A stretch of DNA of 64,000 nt from Misgurnus anguillicaudatus. Taxonomy: Eukaryota > Chordata > Actinopteri > Cypriniformes > Cobitidae. Of the stretch, positions 22,901-35,358 are shown piece by piece; position 1 is the stretch's first letter; every line of letters begins with the position of its first letter. Below the pieces are notes generated by a model that saw only the letters and a list, made by a program, of their open reading frames with translations, searched no databases and was not told the DNA's origin. The position numbers and the translations under genes were made by a program. The DNA lies in assembly GCF_027580225.2 (NCBI RefSeq), contig NC_073353.2:37235001-37299000 (forward strand), in the 5' to 3' direction.

Positions 22901-23050
22901 ATGGAGAAAAAACTCAAGGAAGGTGCAAAAACTGCGCGACAAAAAGAAACAGACTCTTCAGGCAGACGCTGCAAAATAACACAACTGTTTTCTTCAACTC
23001 ACGTCGCTGGTGATGATGATGATGATGATGATGGTGGCGCGGTGAAGTGA
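22901..23050 (+). pseudogene. Possible transposase N-terminal remnant
   Basis: An ATG after a GAGAGAGAG tract opens a 49-codon frame: a lysine/arginine-rich stretch (MEKKLKEGAKTARQK), then CKITQLF, then an aspartate run encoded by (GAT)n, and a stop. A basic segment followed by K-[IL]-T-x-[LF]-F is seen at the start of several hAT transposases, so this may be the relic of the element's first exon. The match is weak and a chance frame is possible. Confidence 0.3.
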
Positions 23051-23452
23051 CGAGGGAGAAGTGAGTTGCGGTAAGCAGAACTGCTTTCAAAACACAAGTT
23101 TAGATAGATACCCCTTGATAAAACCAAGTCAAAAACACAAAATTATGGTGATAAAGCTGCAATAAAATAATTGCACTCTTTGCTCTGTGACTACGAGAGT
23201 GTATCTGATTCGTAGATTTTTCGTTGATTGTCTGTTTCAAAACGTATAATTTCTCTTCAAGCAAAATCAAACAATCCAGGACATCTGCTTACAGACAAAA
23301 TATATTATGTATTGTATATAACAACACAATTGACAGATAATGTTAAAAAGCTCTATTACTATAATCACACAAGTTTACTTCAGTGAATGTAGTAGTGAAT
23401 ACTTTCCTGTAAGTACTGCAAGTAATAATCAGTTTTCAATATTACTGTAAGG

Positions 23453-23962
23453 CAGTGCTTCTCAAATAGTGGGGCGGGACCCCCAGGGAGGGCTCGAAGC
23501 GACACCAGGGGGGGCGCGCGAGACCCTGGGGAAAAATACTTTTTCAGGAAGTGATTTTTTTGCACTGTCACTTAAAGACATTACACCCCAATCACGCTGA
23601 TAAGCCGCTTGAGTTTTTATTATTATTTATTGATTATATTAAATTTAATTTTTCAGTATCAAACGGTCAAAAAATATTATACTTTGAACAAGGATTGATT
23701 TTTTTCAGGCAAATTGATGCATTTTAAGTCTTTTCTGTTACAGACTAAAAAACAATGTTAATAAAGTTATTCTTTGCTGTAAGTTGATCGATATTTCTTT
23801 TTTTGTGTTTTCTTTAATGTTAATAAGGATACAATGTTTTGCAGATGTGTCATTTTATAGATAAATTATACTATTTACAGCCGCGGCGGAGAGTTGGGGG
23901 GGGCGCGAAATGTTTACTTCTTCCTAGGGGGGGGCGTGACAGAAAATAATTGAGAAGCACTG
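23453..23962. mobile_element. Charlie-type hAT MITE nested in the 2.2 kb hAT
   Basis: The ends CAGTGCTTCTCAAATAG and (reverse complement) CAGTGCTTCTCAATTAT are inverted repeats, flanked by the exact 8-bp TSD CTGTAAGG (23445-23452, 23963-23970). It is 510 bp long and AT-rich inside, with GGGGGGGCG-type subterminal blocks at both ends. It is non-coding. The CAGTGCTTCTCAA end is typical of the Charlie branch. It is younger than its host element. Confidence 0.93.
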
Positions 23963-24757
23963 CTGTAAGGCAAGCAGCACTTGTATTTTGTTAAAAGTCA
24001 GCAATTCAATGGCAAATTTTGCCAATTGCACCATCTCTGGTGTCCTGTTCTTCATCATAGGGTACTCTTCATCTGCCTCTCAGACTGTTTACAATCCACA
24101 CAATTGGTAAAGAATACCATTAGAAAAAAGCGTGTACAATTTTGAGTTGTTGTGTTTGCTTGATGACAACTGAGTTGTAGTTGTGTTCATCTTTAGCAGC
24201 CTGCCTGTGTTTAGCATTTTTAAAACAAGTTCATTGCAGTGTAAAATGTGTGTTTTACTCAGACGTTTGTTTAGAGTTTAGCCAAAATAGTGCATGACAA
24301 ATGTGTTTAGGCCGCTATGAATTTGGTTCAGAGATTGGGGTTTAGTGTTTTAGCAATTCAGAAAAACTGTAATCAACATATAATATGACAGTTAATCAGA
24401 TAGGAATATTTTTGTTGTGTTCATTATTTATTATAGGCTACAGTGTGTAGTGAATAGTGTATTTTAGGACCTAACAAAAATGTTTACAAAGTTTTAAGGA
24501 TGAAGCTTGTTTTAGGATTCATGTGGATTATACAGTTTTACTGCATTAATAAATAACACGTTCTAGAAGTGTTTGTTGTGTCAACTCTCACTCTTTTCTA
24601 CCTGCTATTAATTGGGCTTAGTGCTTTTATGGAATTGAAGTTGCTATTGCTTAAAGGCGTGCAAAGATGTGTGGTATTTGTAAATATATGTAGTGTGGGC
24701 CGGTTTGGGCCAAAATGCCAGGGCCGAATTTTTGTCCAGTCCAGCCCTGATTGTCAA

Positions 24758-26533
24758 CCCCTTTGCATCTTTTCTTTAAATAAATCGATCATTTGACCTC
24801 GGTACACTTGGTATATTTTAAGTAAATTTTTTAAAAGTTTTGTATGCTGTGTTTGTATCATATAATAAATAAATGGGTACGTTATTTGCCCTAAATGCCT
24901 GAATAGTGTAATGTGAAATAAAATACAATGAATCCTGGCAGTTTAAATTGAAAATGTTATCCCTGTACATGTCATCATAGCAAAATTATACCCCAAAACA
25001 TCATTTTATACCCTAATATATTAAGTTTCATCTGCTGCCGGTAGAGGCGCTGATTTAGTAAATGCATCTATTGGTCGTATTTGGTGAAATGGACAAACGA
25101 CAATCAATCGTATGGGTTGGAGGATATGTTGTTTTTTGCACTCTTCTTCTTCTGAGATCTCTTCTAAAGTCTAAAGAAGACTGATGTGGATTACCAAAGA
25201 CCAGGATAAACTTGTTAAAAACATCAGTTTTGTCTCCATTTAATCCCACCACTGTCTAGGAGAAACAATCAAGATATTAAGGGACTAAGATCTCATTTAA
25301 GATATGTTTTCCTATATGTGCAGCCGCATAATTCGTCTCTGCGGCTCATTAGCATTCCTGTTAAATCCTTCAAGCTATATGTCTCAATTCTCTCCTGTCA
25401 AAAACTTAAGACATTGCCACAACGCTGTAAATTGGATTAGGCTTCTCTCTTTGTACGCTTCCCAAATGTCCCATGCCTAGCAAACCACATTTAGACTGAG
25501 CGCTACAACCTAAAGTCTGCTTACCAGGAACAGGACTAAAGTAGCCACTACATTTCCCTTTTAATCTTCATCGCAGTTAATGTGTTTTTAGTCCATTTAT
25601 ATCAACGACTTTCATGCTTGACATGGTTTCTTGTGCTGTATATCTACAAATCTTTGTAATCTGAGCACTGTGTCACAAACATTACAGCCATGTCATTTTA
25701 AACTCTTATACTTGGGTCAACATGAAACACATTTCGCAGTCCATTTTACTTCTGTAATCGCACGTGTTTACGAGTGAAATATATAAATAGGGTGGGACGT
25801 AATTCTATAAATATTGTTTTTGGAGTAACATGCACAATTAAGTCAGGTATGTGCATTAAAATAGTAAATACAGCCAACTCTGATTTCATTTTGCAAACTT
25901 GGTAAGCACATGCCCCCCTTTCAAAGACGTACTTCTAATGAAACCATGTTATATTCATACAAAACCACTAACAGCACATTAAAGATGGTGATGTATGTTG
26001 TTGTACTAAATGGTTGTGCAATTGTGTTTTAAATACGGGGGAAGCTCACATTACCAAAGCCTGAAGGAACCCAGAGACATAAAGCTGTTCCAAAAATACA
26101 GATACTGCACGTAGCTTCTTTTGTGGTGGATTAATTCTTTGCACCCTGCCCCAGGTAAGATATAACAGAGCTGGATAATTATGGGATGGAAGGTGTTCTT
26201 CCTTAAACAGACAGTGACTGGTGAGCTTTTCCACATGTCTCATTCTCATCCGCGTCTGTGTACAGCCCTTCATCTCGCTGTGTCATTGGTGAATGATGCA
26301 CACAGAATGGAGGGTGTGTTGGAACACAAAACAGCAGAAACAAAAAAAAAGAGCGAGACACGTGTAAAACCCTACATTTACATCAGTGGTTCGCAACTGG
26401 TGGATTGCAAATTTTGTTCATGTGCAAATAATAATAGTATGCCATAAACCATACGATTGCGCAAACGTATGCAAAATAAATAGACAGGGATTCAAACAAC
26501 CTAGCTTTTGCACTGAAAAACGTAAAGTTGCTT
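24758..26533. other. Unassigned stretch
   Basis: No supported gene. A CAGTGGTTCGCAACTGGTGG word at 26393 resembles a hAT left end, but no partner or TSD was found. Confidence 0.5.
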
Positions 26534-26676
26534 AAGCCTAATTGGTAGTGCATTGTGGTAGCAACGCAAAGGTGGCGGGTTCGTTTCCCGGGAACACACA
26601 TACTGAAAAACATATATTTTAAATGCACCGTAAGTCACTTTGGATAAAAGCGCCTGCTGAATGCATAAATGTAAAA
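26534..26676 (+). repeat. tRNA-derived SINE, sense copy
   Basis: The tRNA-like head has TTGGTAGTGCATTG as a weak A box and GGGTTCGTTTCCC as a B box. It is followed by GGAACACACATACTG and the tail GTAAGTCACTTTGGATAAAA, GCGCCTGCTGAATGCATAAA. It is the best preserved of three copies. The tail is that of the V-SINE/DANA-Mermaid group of fish SINEs. Transcription would be by RNA polymerase III. Confidence 0.85.
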
Positions 26677-28315
26677 TCTGGGATGTAGTGCACCCACTGA
26701 GCCAGAAGTCAAGGGTTGCCATAACCTCACCTCTGGCTCGAAGTCAAATATGTGAAAGGGAACATTTCTCTCAATGGCATGCGTTGAAAAAGGAAAGAAA
26801 GGATGATGAGAAGTAATCAAATAAAAGATCGAGGCCAAGTGCGAGAAAAACAGCCACGCTGAGCATGCAGCCACACTGCTCTCATTCACTCAAACATGCA
26901 ATAGGTGTGGCACGGTGGCAGAGAGCGGAAACCAAAACCAAATGGTAATAAGTTCGGATGGAGCGAGGTCTCTGTTGAGCCAGCCGAACAAGGGTTGTAA
27001 ATCATGCGACTGGGCGTGTTTGGAGCGGGTTCAGTACCGGCACACACACGCATACATTCATCCACCGCAGACGGATAGCCAGACGCTGGAATAAAGACTC
27101 GGGCGAGTGCCATTCCTAAGGTTCTCAGATCTCCGATGCCAAGCAGAGAAAGAAGAAGAACGTTAAGTATTATCAGCTGAAGAAAACACAGACAAACAAA
27201 TAGAGAAACGTTAGCAGAAATAAAGGAAATGGTGCTTTAAAGAAGCATCTGCTTTGCAGTAAACCCACAACATGATGTATTGACAGAGGTCACCAGCAGC
27301 AAGGGTGTGAATATTGAGAAATGTTGTTGAAGTGTTTGCAAAGGTCTTTACAGGCTCCTTAAATTCTGCTTGCAATTGCTGGAGCACAAAACTTGTCATT
27401 CAATGCTTCCAGATAATAAAAACACTATAGACTAAACATTTGCTATTTTTGTTACAGTAGGTATGACAAATAAAACATGCTCTACTTAATTTTAGCTCGA
27501 ATAATACTATTTGCTTTTAAGCAATACATACTGGAGGTTACCAGGTTTATGGTTTGAAAAAGTTGGTGGCTATGTTCACACTCCTAATGTTCAGTATTGA
27601 CAACTTCATTTACTTACAGTTTGAACAAGCAACTGAAGTCAAGCCCATATTTTATCCCCAAACTTTATTGCCTTGTAAGGTACTAGATCTTTTATCTTGC
27701 CAGGTAGTTTCTGTAATCGTAGAAGACATGAATTTGACTTTTGACTGTATTATGTTCTCTCATCCCCAACAAGCGTCACGCCACCTCGCCGTGCCATCAG
27801 ACACAAACGTACCCTTCACCGCGTGTAATGTCACGGCTCTTGACGGGCGACCTCCGTCACACGTGCCCGTGTTCCTTACAGGGGCGGTGCTTTGAAAAGG
27901 TGCTCTCCGGTTGGCACGCCATACAATGGTTTTGTTGTTTGGTGAACGGCCCAAACATATCTCTTACAACGCAAAGCCATCTCTCATATGTCCCAAGGGC
28001 AGCTAGAGAAAAGTTCAAGCAGAGAAAATAAACTTAAGGTCTTACTCACTGACCTCCATAAAGCAATAGAAAGGTGTTTGATCAGAGAACATGACGCATG
28101 TGGATTCCACTAAATAAGCAGGTGCCAGATACTACAACCGTATATTTTATATTCAGTTAATAGAGATTAACTGGAGGGCAAATGAAGAATAAAATCCTAG
28201 CTTACCAGATGTTCCCCAAAGGGAAAAATCCCATGTATTTCCAACAGAGATTCAAAAGTTATTACAAAACGTTCCCAACTGTACAGATATGCCAAGATAT
28301 CAAAGTCAGCAAAAC
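26677..28315. other. Unassigned stretch
   Basis: Includes a CpG-richer block at 27760-27920 with overlapping frames on both strands but no recognisable protein. Nothing else was recognised. Confidence 0.45.
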
Positions 28316-28376
28316 TCATCCCAGACAGCAGATGACTCTGGGCCGGATTCGTCACATTCTGTCTGGGTTGCTAACT
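28316..28376 (+). repeat. Short CCAGACAG...CTGTCTGG element
   Basis: CCCAGACAGCAGATGACTCT and GGGCCGGATTCG, ending CTGTCTGGGTTG. The start matches 37213-37240 (CCAGACAGTAGATGACTCCG), so this is a dispersed repeat; CCCAGACAG/CTGTCTGGG form short inverted ends. Confidence 0.55.
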
Positions 28377-29692
28377 TTATTAGTAAATGTCAAAATTTCA
28401 TGAATTAAGATGAATAAATGCTGTAGAAGTATTGTTCACTGCATGCTAATGCATGAACAAATACAACTTTATTGTAAAGTGTCTAGACACTAAGTCGATA
28501 GCCAACTCAACACAACAAACTCGAGTTTGTCTCTTGAGCTCTGAAAAAAAAATCTTTTAGCAATACAACCATGCGAATTTGCTTTGTTGTATACTAGATC
28601 CTATTTTTATAAGGGCAAAATGTAGCATGGCAAGCTTATGGTAAAATTCACCTTAATTTGTTTTTTTTTCCTGTTGTTGAGAACAAGTTGCTTGAAAAAA
28701 TATTACAGATTATTATTACCAGTATATTGCACACATGTGACATGAACTAACAATCTCACAATATCAGGGTGATGTAATTGTGCGTTCCAAAGAGTCTAGA
28801 GGGAAATTAACAATTACACTAAATATCGTAGTTAGGTTAAATTTTGCTTTTCTTGGGCACTGTTGTCGAATGACCTCAACAGGTCTTTTGTAAAAAAAAA
28901 AAAGGATGTCTCACTGTGATATCAACACAGGGCTAATAAACCTCCCATTAAATGAGTTCCTTTACTGAGATCCATTAGGTGCCGCTGACATCACTGCATG
29001 GCTTGATAAGTTACCTAATTATGTCTGATCATTGCATCACACTTTGAGATTCCACCCGAAATTCGAGAAAGGTCACGAGATCAGATTCGGTTGAAATGAA
29101 AGCCACTGCAATTATGTTTTTATTGGTGGTGGTTCTGGTTGGAGAGTATTCAATTGCGATGCGGTCACAGATTGCTCAAGCAAACATGACTGCCAGGCCA
29201 AAATAAACAAACATGCTGCCTTAACATCCACTAATCCTGCAAACCATTGATAAATGTCTGGGATTTATGCTCTCATTTCTCGTCTTAGACACTCCTTCCT
29301 TTAGTAGCCTACTGAGAGGTAAATGAACAAACCAGATGTTTAAGCTCTTTTTGTGCATTTACTTAGCTGTTCAATTCAGGACATACAATTGACTTCTGTT
29401 GCTTTAAATTAGGCTAATTGTACTGGCTTGACACAAAGCACATCTCCACCCTGTTAAAATGCTTTCAGACATTTTAAAATTAAGAAAATTAGAAAATTGA
29501 AAATATTTCAGGAATCATTTTTCTAATTAAAGACTTCCCCAGATGTCCCCAAAGACACTGCTTTTTGATTAAGGTTACTTCTGGGCACAATTTGTCCCCC
29601 AATATATAGCTGAGTAAACTCACACATGTCATGTATTATATGTAAATAACTTCAGTGAGAGTGATCTTTATAACCATACTGAAAGAAAAAAA
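28377..29692. other. Unassigned stretch
   Basis: AT-rich, short frames only. Nothing recognised. Confidence 0.5.
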
Positions 29693-29915
29693 GTTGCCCG
29701 CCAGCATTTTTTTGTAATTTCACAAAAGTTTCACAAAATGCCTACAGGAAAATGTTCTTCTAGAAATATATAAACATACAAATATATCAAATAAAAATTA
29801 CAGACTCTCTGCTTTCAAAAAAAAAAAAAAAAAAACATTGGAAAAAGTTTCATACTATCTTTATTTGTTCTCTTGTTATAATCTCAAACATGGGTAGATT
29901 TCTTTAAAAATACAA
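29693..29915 (+). mobile_element. Family A MITE, copy 3, left half
   Basis: Starts GTTGCCCGCCAGCATTTTTT and continues TTTCACAAAAGTTTCACAAA, ATGTTCTTCTAGAAATATAT and CTCTCTGCTTTCAAAAA, then ends near ACAATCTGAAAG. The right half with GGCGGG is absent. A 20-base poly-A replaces the CAAAC-rich segment of the other copies. Confidence 0.75.
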
Positions 29916-30314
29916 TCTGAAAGAAGCAATAAAGTCGACCAACCCACAGAATATACCGGATTATCTGAGCTCTCACTCTTATCATTTCTACGAAAAACCA
30001 GCTTAAATGCACCACAAAATTCACGCAGTCTATCATGCAATCATATTTTAGAACCGCAAACAGGGAAAACAATAAAAGGCATGACTAACATAGCATCCAG
30101 CTAAAGTTAGCCAACTCCGTTTGCAAAGTGCTGCAAAAGCAAACAATGTAAGCTTGACCACAATTACTTGACTACTGCTGGTCGGTCTGGGGCAAGCTCC
30201 TTAATCCTTTATTTATTCTTCAACTGAACACCTTCTAAAGGGTGATTTTGTAAAGATGAAATTGTAGTTTCTTTTATCTCGAGAAATTTTACTTGCTTCC
30301 ACTGATGAGTACTG

Positions 30315-30560
30315 AAACTATCAGTTACAAGACAATCTGCAATGTGGTTATGAGACTCTGAGAACAATCCAATCACATGAGGTCAAACGGATAAAAAACA
30401 ATATTGATTCGCTTACAACATAAGTGGGAGGGTTTGGGGCGCACAGTGCTTTATATATATAAATAAATAACTTTTTGGTAACATGTTAAAGTATCTATTC
30501 TCTCTGGCCAACTTTAAGGGGGCAGCGCCCCAGTGCCCCCTATTGACCCGCCACCACTGA
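30315..30560 (-). mobile_element. CAGTGGCGG-type element end, copy 1
   Basis: The plus strand reads GTGGGAGGGTTTGGGGCGCA, CAGTGCT and ends GTGCCCCCTATTGACCCGCC followed by ACCACTG. Its reverse complement matches 40265-40665. It is probably the terminal part of an EnSpm/CACTA- or hAT-type fish element. The other end was not found. Confidence 0.6.
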
Positions 30561-30633
30561 TTGGGTAAGATTACCGTAAAAACTCAGCAATTAGATCAAA
30601 AATTAGATCTAACGCGAGCTTAAGCATTTAACC

Positions 30634-30914
30634 CAGTAGTCTCCAACCAGGTTGCCTGCACAGAGTCTGAGTTGCCCACCATAGCAGATTTTATATATAT
30701 ATAGCCTCAATTTTTATATTTGTTTATAACATATTTTTCATATTAGCTTGGCTTCTCTTATGTATGTTAACATTTTAAACAATGATAAAACATGAACAAG
30801 TAAAATAAAATATAGTAGTAGAGTAGTAGGAGTAGACTATATCAAAAAAGTAGCCCTTCAGATTGTTTTATCCATTGTGGTAGCCCTTGCTCACAAAAAG
30901 GTTGGAGACCCCTG
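30634..30914. mobile_element. 281-bp Charlie-like hAT MITE
   Basis: The left end CAGTAGTCTCCAACC and the right-end reverse complement CAGGGGTCTCCAACC are inverted repeats (13 of 15 matching). The flanking 8-mers ATTTAACC and GTTTAACC differ at one base, fitting a hAT TSD with one mutation. It is non-coding. A related copy starts at 62523: both share GCCCACCA and ATATTAGCTTGGCTT. Confidence 0.85.
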
Positions 30915-30922
30915 GTTTAACC

Positions 30923-32621
30923 TATATTTATACATTTTGATACGCATATAAACTTAAAATATTTAAATATTTACATCCTCATAAATGTAAACCCTGAAAA
31001 CTTTAGAAGAATAAAAATATTAATTAATTCTCTTACCAAAGAGCAAAAATTAACTGTGTTGAGGTTCCAGTCTTGTTTTTTATAATGATAAAGATAATGA
31101 TAGAAAATTATTTAATTATAGATACTGCAAGGCAATAACTTTTTGATAGCAAATTTATTCAGTATTATTACAATATAATTAAGCTTTATATTGCATGAAT
31201 TAGTTAATAAACAGTCATATGTCTTTAAAATTACTGACATATCAGATATATGCCATAGCCCCTTCCCATCTGTGAAAAGCTTATACAACCCCAGTGGCGC
31301 TTTTTAATGCACCGAGGTTCCTACAGTCAATACTGGCGCCTTGATTCTGTGCCATTGGTCCCCTTGATGTTCAAATTAATCTAATTACTGATTTAAAAGC
31401 AACTGTAAGATGACACACCTTTCGCATCATATATCAAAGTATGGCCAGTGGCTGTTGGCTTTAATGACTGTATGTTTTCCATTTCATGGGAAACAACATA
31501 CGGTGAAAGAATCACAGTTCACACAGTTCTCGTAAGCAGATTCGATCGCGCTGTAAATTACGAACCTCGGTACTGAAATGAATCCGGGCATCGTGGATGT
31601 GAGATAAAACCGCATTTCCTGCCATCAGTAACAATATTACATCATGTCCCTCTGTAAGCCGCCAGATACAGGACATGAAAGAGTGTCATGGAATTTCCAT
31701 AATGGTTGTGATCCTTATGTTCACAGCAGGCCGATGGCCTTCCCCCCTGCAATCAGCATAGTGGTAATGAAGAAGCCCAAGTACTGTACAAACATCTGTT
31801 TATAATCACTTCATAATAACATTTTACCTGCGGGTACAGTACACATTGTCACCCAGCAGTGTCATGACTTTGTAATCAAAAGTTCTGTCCTGAAGATATA
31901 AGATTATTTTACTAAGAAAACAATGTAGAATAGTTCTGCTCACGGGCATCAAACCCAAGACTATACACGTTTAACAAGATGCCACAGTTCTTTTACATTG
32001 AATAGGGAAAAGTGGTAAACCCCTTTTGTAAAAGAAAATCTGAGGTAGAGGATATGTACATAATGTTGTGAAGTATCATAGATATATATGCATACAAAGA
32101 TGAGTCATTAGTAGCTGTACGCTATATGCAAGTCGTCCGAAATATTGAAACGGTTCAATGTGTTGCTGTGGAAACTGATTACTTTAAAACTGTTGACGTG
32201 GATTGTTGTCATTATTAAGAAAAGATTATTTTATTTATTGAAGTTTCTGTATTTGCACTAGAGTTATTGGGCTAGATTTGATTGCACATTGTGTCCGCAA
32301 CCCTAGTTTTGAATTGTCAAATGTTACGTGCTGTTGTGCCAGCCCATTCTCATGATTTGCGTATGAATGCCATGAAGTGTGAAAAGTCATGCAATACATA
32401 TTCAAAATTCCAATTTTGTGTACATATGATATGCCAGTCCTTCCTGTTCACTTGATACAGCGCATCTTTTCATGTCATTGTATGTATTGTTTTTTTTTCA
32501 CCTAGTCTGTTTGGGGTTACCTTTTTGTTACATCCAATTACATCCTAACCCAAACCCCAATTCGTACCCCAACTCCAAGCAACCATGGTTTAAAAGTTTA
32601 CAAAAACATGGAGAAACCTAT
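30923..32621. other. Unassigned stretch
   Basis: No supported gene, RNA or repeat border. Short frames only. Confidence 0.5.
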
Positions 32622-33095
32622 ATATTAAAGAGCACCTATTGTCTGTTTTGTGTTTTTACATTTCCTTTGGTGTGTACGGTAAGTGTGTTAATGATATGCG
32701 AAAAGTACATACCCCAAAGTATGATGATGCGAGTTATCATCTCCAACATAAACCTCTTTTCTTGGACTACAACAAACACACGGATTTTAGGCAACAGTTT
32801 ACTTCCTGGGATTGGTGATGTAGACAAGACCGACATTATCATAATTCCTCCCCCTTCAGACTCACAGCCTGTAAATTAACTCCTGTTAGTATTTTATTGT
32901 GACCGAATCTTTTAAACATGGCAAGGAGTTTCACATTTCCGGCTGACGTCAGAGGTATTTAGACTAATCACAATGTACAGATGGCCAATCAGGGACACAG
33001 AGCTTTTCAAATCTGTGCATTTCAGGAAGAGAGTGAAATCTGGAGCTACCAAAATGTACGGTATGTGGAAAATAATGTTTTTTTTTTTACCCTAA
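32622..33095 (+). mobile_element. Common cyprinid dispersed repeat
   Basis: Starts TTAAAGAGCACCTATTGTCT and contains AAAAGTACATACCCCAAAGT, CTCACAGCCTGTAAATTAAC, AACATGGCAAGGAGTTTCAC, GAGTGAAATCTGGAGCTACC and AAAATGTACGGTATGTGGAA. I recall these words in this order from a very abundant zebrafish element. The 135-codon frame at 32472-32879 runs across the element start and is not a gene. Confidence 0.75.
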
Positions 33096-34423
33096 ATTTG
33101 GCCACTAAATTGGGAGTTTTCTTAAAGGGGCTAAAACCAAATTTCGAATAGCTTACAAAAGAAGAGACACTAGCCTTGTAGTGCCAGCCAACAACACATA
33201 ACTAGAGTTTTTGCAAGAGCTCGACATTTATCTGTACAATGTGCACCAGAGCTTCAGTGAATTGACTGTGTGTGGTCTACAACAATGCAAATGAAGGTTA
33301 GAGATGTTATCAGTACATGCCCTGGAAATCACTATGGAAAATTTCCAGGATTTCTGGTAGACCAAAACACTAATTAAAAAGCACCTGGATGGCTCGTATT
33401 TAGATTAACTGACATCCAGCACCTCTAAAGGACCGAGCTCTTGTTAGTTGAGGTCAGTTGAGAAGTTACCGAGGGACTGGTGTCGGGTCAAGATCCATTT
33501 CTTCTCTGCTGGCTGGGATGCCGAAAGAAAATTGGCAAGGCTTCCATCTTGGATCTGATTTTGACAGAATCTAAGCATCTAAGGTCTTGTTAACAGTTGG
33601 AGGCCCACACCTACATACATTGTGAAAAGTAATATTGGTCAGAGCTCAAATCGATCCGGCTCCAGATCTCTGAAGTAATAAGACCTTAACCCGTCCAAAT
33701 CCCTAACTGCTCCTACCAGAAAACACAGATTCGGTCTCTGATGCAATCATAAGGTCTGCAGATCTCCATTTTAAGAATTCAAATAGTTTGTAAATGTGAT
33801 CAGCATAGACATGTTATGGTTATACAACTTCAATCAATAGTATGTTTAGGTTGTTTTTGTTACAGCGAGGGATTAAAACCCCAATTCCAATGTGCTTAAG
33901 ACTTTCAACTGCATTTATTCATGATATGATGTCAATTAAATGGAGTACCAAAATAATGATTTAAACAAACCTCCAACCCTAAGTACTTATCTCAAGCAGT
34001 TTACAGGCATAAAAGACGCCTCAAATCATGTCAATCTTTTAGAAGGCAAAAAAGTTTTTTAGAGAATTTAATTGAAGCAGGGTCTCAAGCCCTGTCTAGA
34101 GCATCATTTATAAAGTCAACGTACCCACAAATTTGATTGTAGAGTGTGCATATGCAAATCCACGGCACAAGCACATTTTTAAAAAAGCTCTTGGAAAACT
34201 GCTTACCGCCACGTTGGGGTCTTTCCCTTTGCCCGAGTGCTGCAGGTTTTTAGAAATATAAGCCATTCTTGCTGCTCCTAAAGGATTTGGATGTTAACAG
34301 GTGCTCTTTTATATGTCAATGGCATTAAATAGGTATTGTTTATAAGGCGAAGATCTAAAACTGTCCAGCTGTTTACAATTTCAAGATCACTAGCGATTAA
34401 TAGATTTCACATTTTCTACGTGT
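33096..34423. other. Unassigned stretch
   Basis: Nothing recognised. Short frames only. Confidence 0.5.
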
Positions 34424-34431
34424 GTTCGTTC

Positions 34432-35358
34432 TAGTGTTGTAGTTCTCGAGACCGGTCTTGGTCTCGTCTCGGAATCGACCGCATTTTTACTCGGTCTCGT
34501 CTCCGTCTCAGGACTCAGAATTTTATTTCAAGACCAGTCAAGACCACAACTAATGGCACATCACAAATGTATTTTTTTATCATTAATTTTATGCAGTTTA
34601 TTCAGGTTTGGCATATGATGTTGGCATTGTTTAAGCATTGTTTAAGTTTCTCCCAATGACAATTTTTTTTTAATTTTATTACTAAAACACCTGCATTGTG
34701 TTAAAGCAACACTATGTAGTTTCCATGTAAAAATAACTTACAGCTCCCCCATGTGGTTGAAAAGCGCAACAGTGCCTGGTATCAGACACTCTTCTGCAGG
34801 CAGGGGGAGGGGCGGGGCTGTGTGCTCTACCCTCCATCGCCACTTTCAGAGTGTGCTTGTAGCAGCTAGGAGGCTGCTCAGGTTGCAGCAACAGTACAAT
34901 TTGTCCAGTTAAAAGTTGTTCTATCACTGAAATAATTTTAGAGACATTATTTAAAGGTAAAAAAACTACATAGTGTTGCTTTAAGTGGATGGCAAGCCAT
35001 GGAAAGACAGTTCAGAATAAATGGTTAAGTGGATTTCAGCTCTTTAGTGTTTGTTCACTTTTATTTGCTTATAGACAAAGATAAATTCCCACATATCTGC
35101 AATGCCTTTGATTATTTTATCAACTTCTCTGGTGGCATACACGAACGCACGCACACACACAGACAAGAAGTGCCTAATCATATGCATATTCCACATTTTA
35201 TCATAAGTGTTTTAATGCAGTGACTTGCAATGGTCTTGGTCTCGGTCTGTCTTGGTCTTGACTTGGTCTCGACCCTTTAAAGCCTTGGTCTTGTCTCGGC
35301 CTGTCTTGGTCTTGGTCATGACTTGGTCTCGGTTTAGGTGGTCTTGACTACAACAATA
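34432..35358. mobile_element. hAT element with GTTCGTTC duplication
   Basis: The left end TAGTGTTGTAGT and the right-end reverse complement TATTGTTGTAGT match at 11 of 12 bases, and the exact 8-bp TSD GTTCGTTC lies outside (34424-34431, 35359-35366). Both subterminal regions are packed with GGTCTTGGTCTCG-type words, probable transposase-binding repeats. It is 927 bp long and non-coding. It is interrupted by a TTAA MITE at 34705-34980. Confidence 0.93.
34705..34980. mobile_element. TTAA MITE (AGCAACACTATGTAGT ends) nested in hAT
   Basis: The left end AGCAACACTATGTAGTTT and the right-end reverse complement AGCAACACTATGTAGTTT are perfect inverted repeats, with TTAA at 34701-34704 and 34981-34984. 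It is 276 bp with a GC-rich centre, non-coding, and younger than the surrounding hAT. Confidence 0.93.

Larger units (their letters stand above)
22527..24749. mobile_element. 2.2 kb hAT element with perfect 8-bp TSD
   Basis: The left end CAGGGGCGGACTGGCC and the reverse complement of the right end CAGGGCTGGACTGGAC are imperfect inverted repeats. The exact 8-bp duplication ATTGTCAA lies outside both (22519-22526, 24750-24757), diagnostic of the hAT superfamily. The pre-insertion site reads GGGG-ATTGTCAA-CCCC. The interior holds a 107-110-bp tandem duplication, a short basic reading frame and a second hAT (23453-23962). No transposase core was seen, so it is non-autonomous. Confidence 0.93.

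Noticed and set aside
26393..26420. hAT left end CAGTGGTTCGCAACTGG
   Set aside because: No matching right end or 8-bp duplication could be found, and the following sequence does not continue like a known family.
26534..26676. A tRNA gene from the B-box-like GGGTTCGTTTCCC
   Set aside because: No cloverleaf is completed, and the adjoining tail repeats in two other copies, so it is a SINE.
27760..27920. CpG island and promoter
   Set aside because: Only about 160 bp of moderate GC, no initiator or recognised factor cluster, and no exon beside it.
32472..32879. 135-codon plus-strand frame as a gene
   Set aside because: It crosses the start of a common dispersed repeat, so the frame has no independent support.
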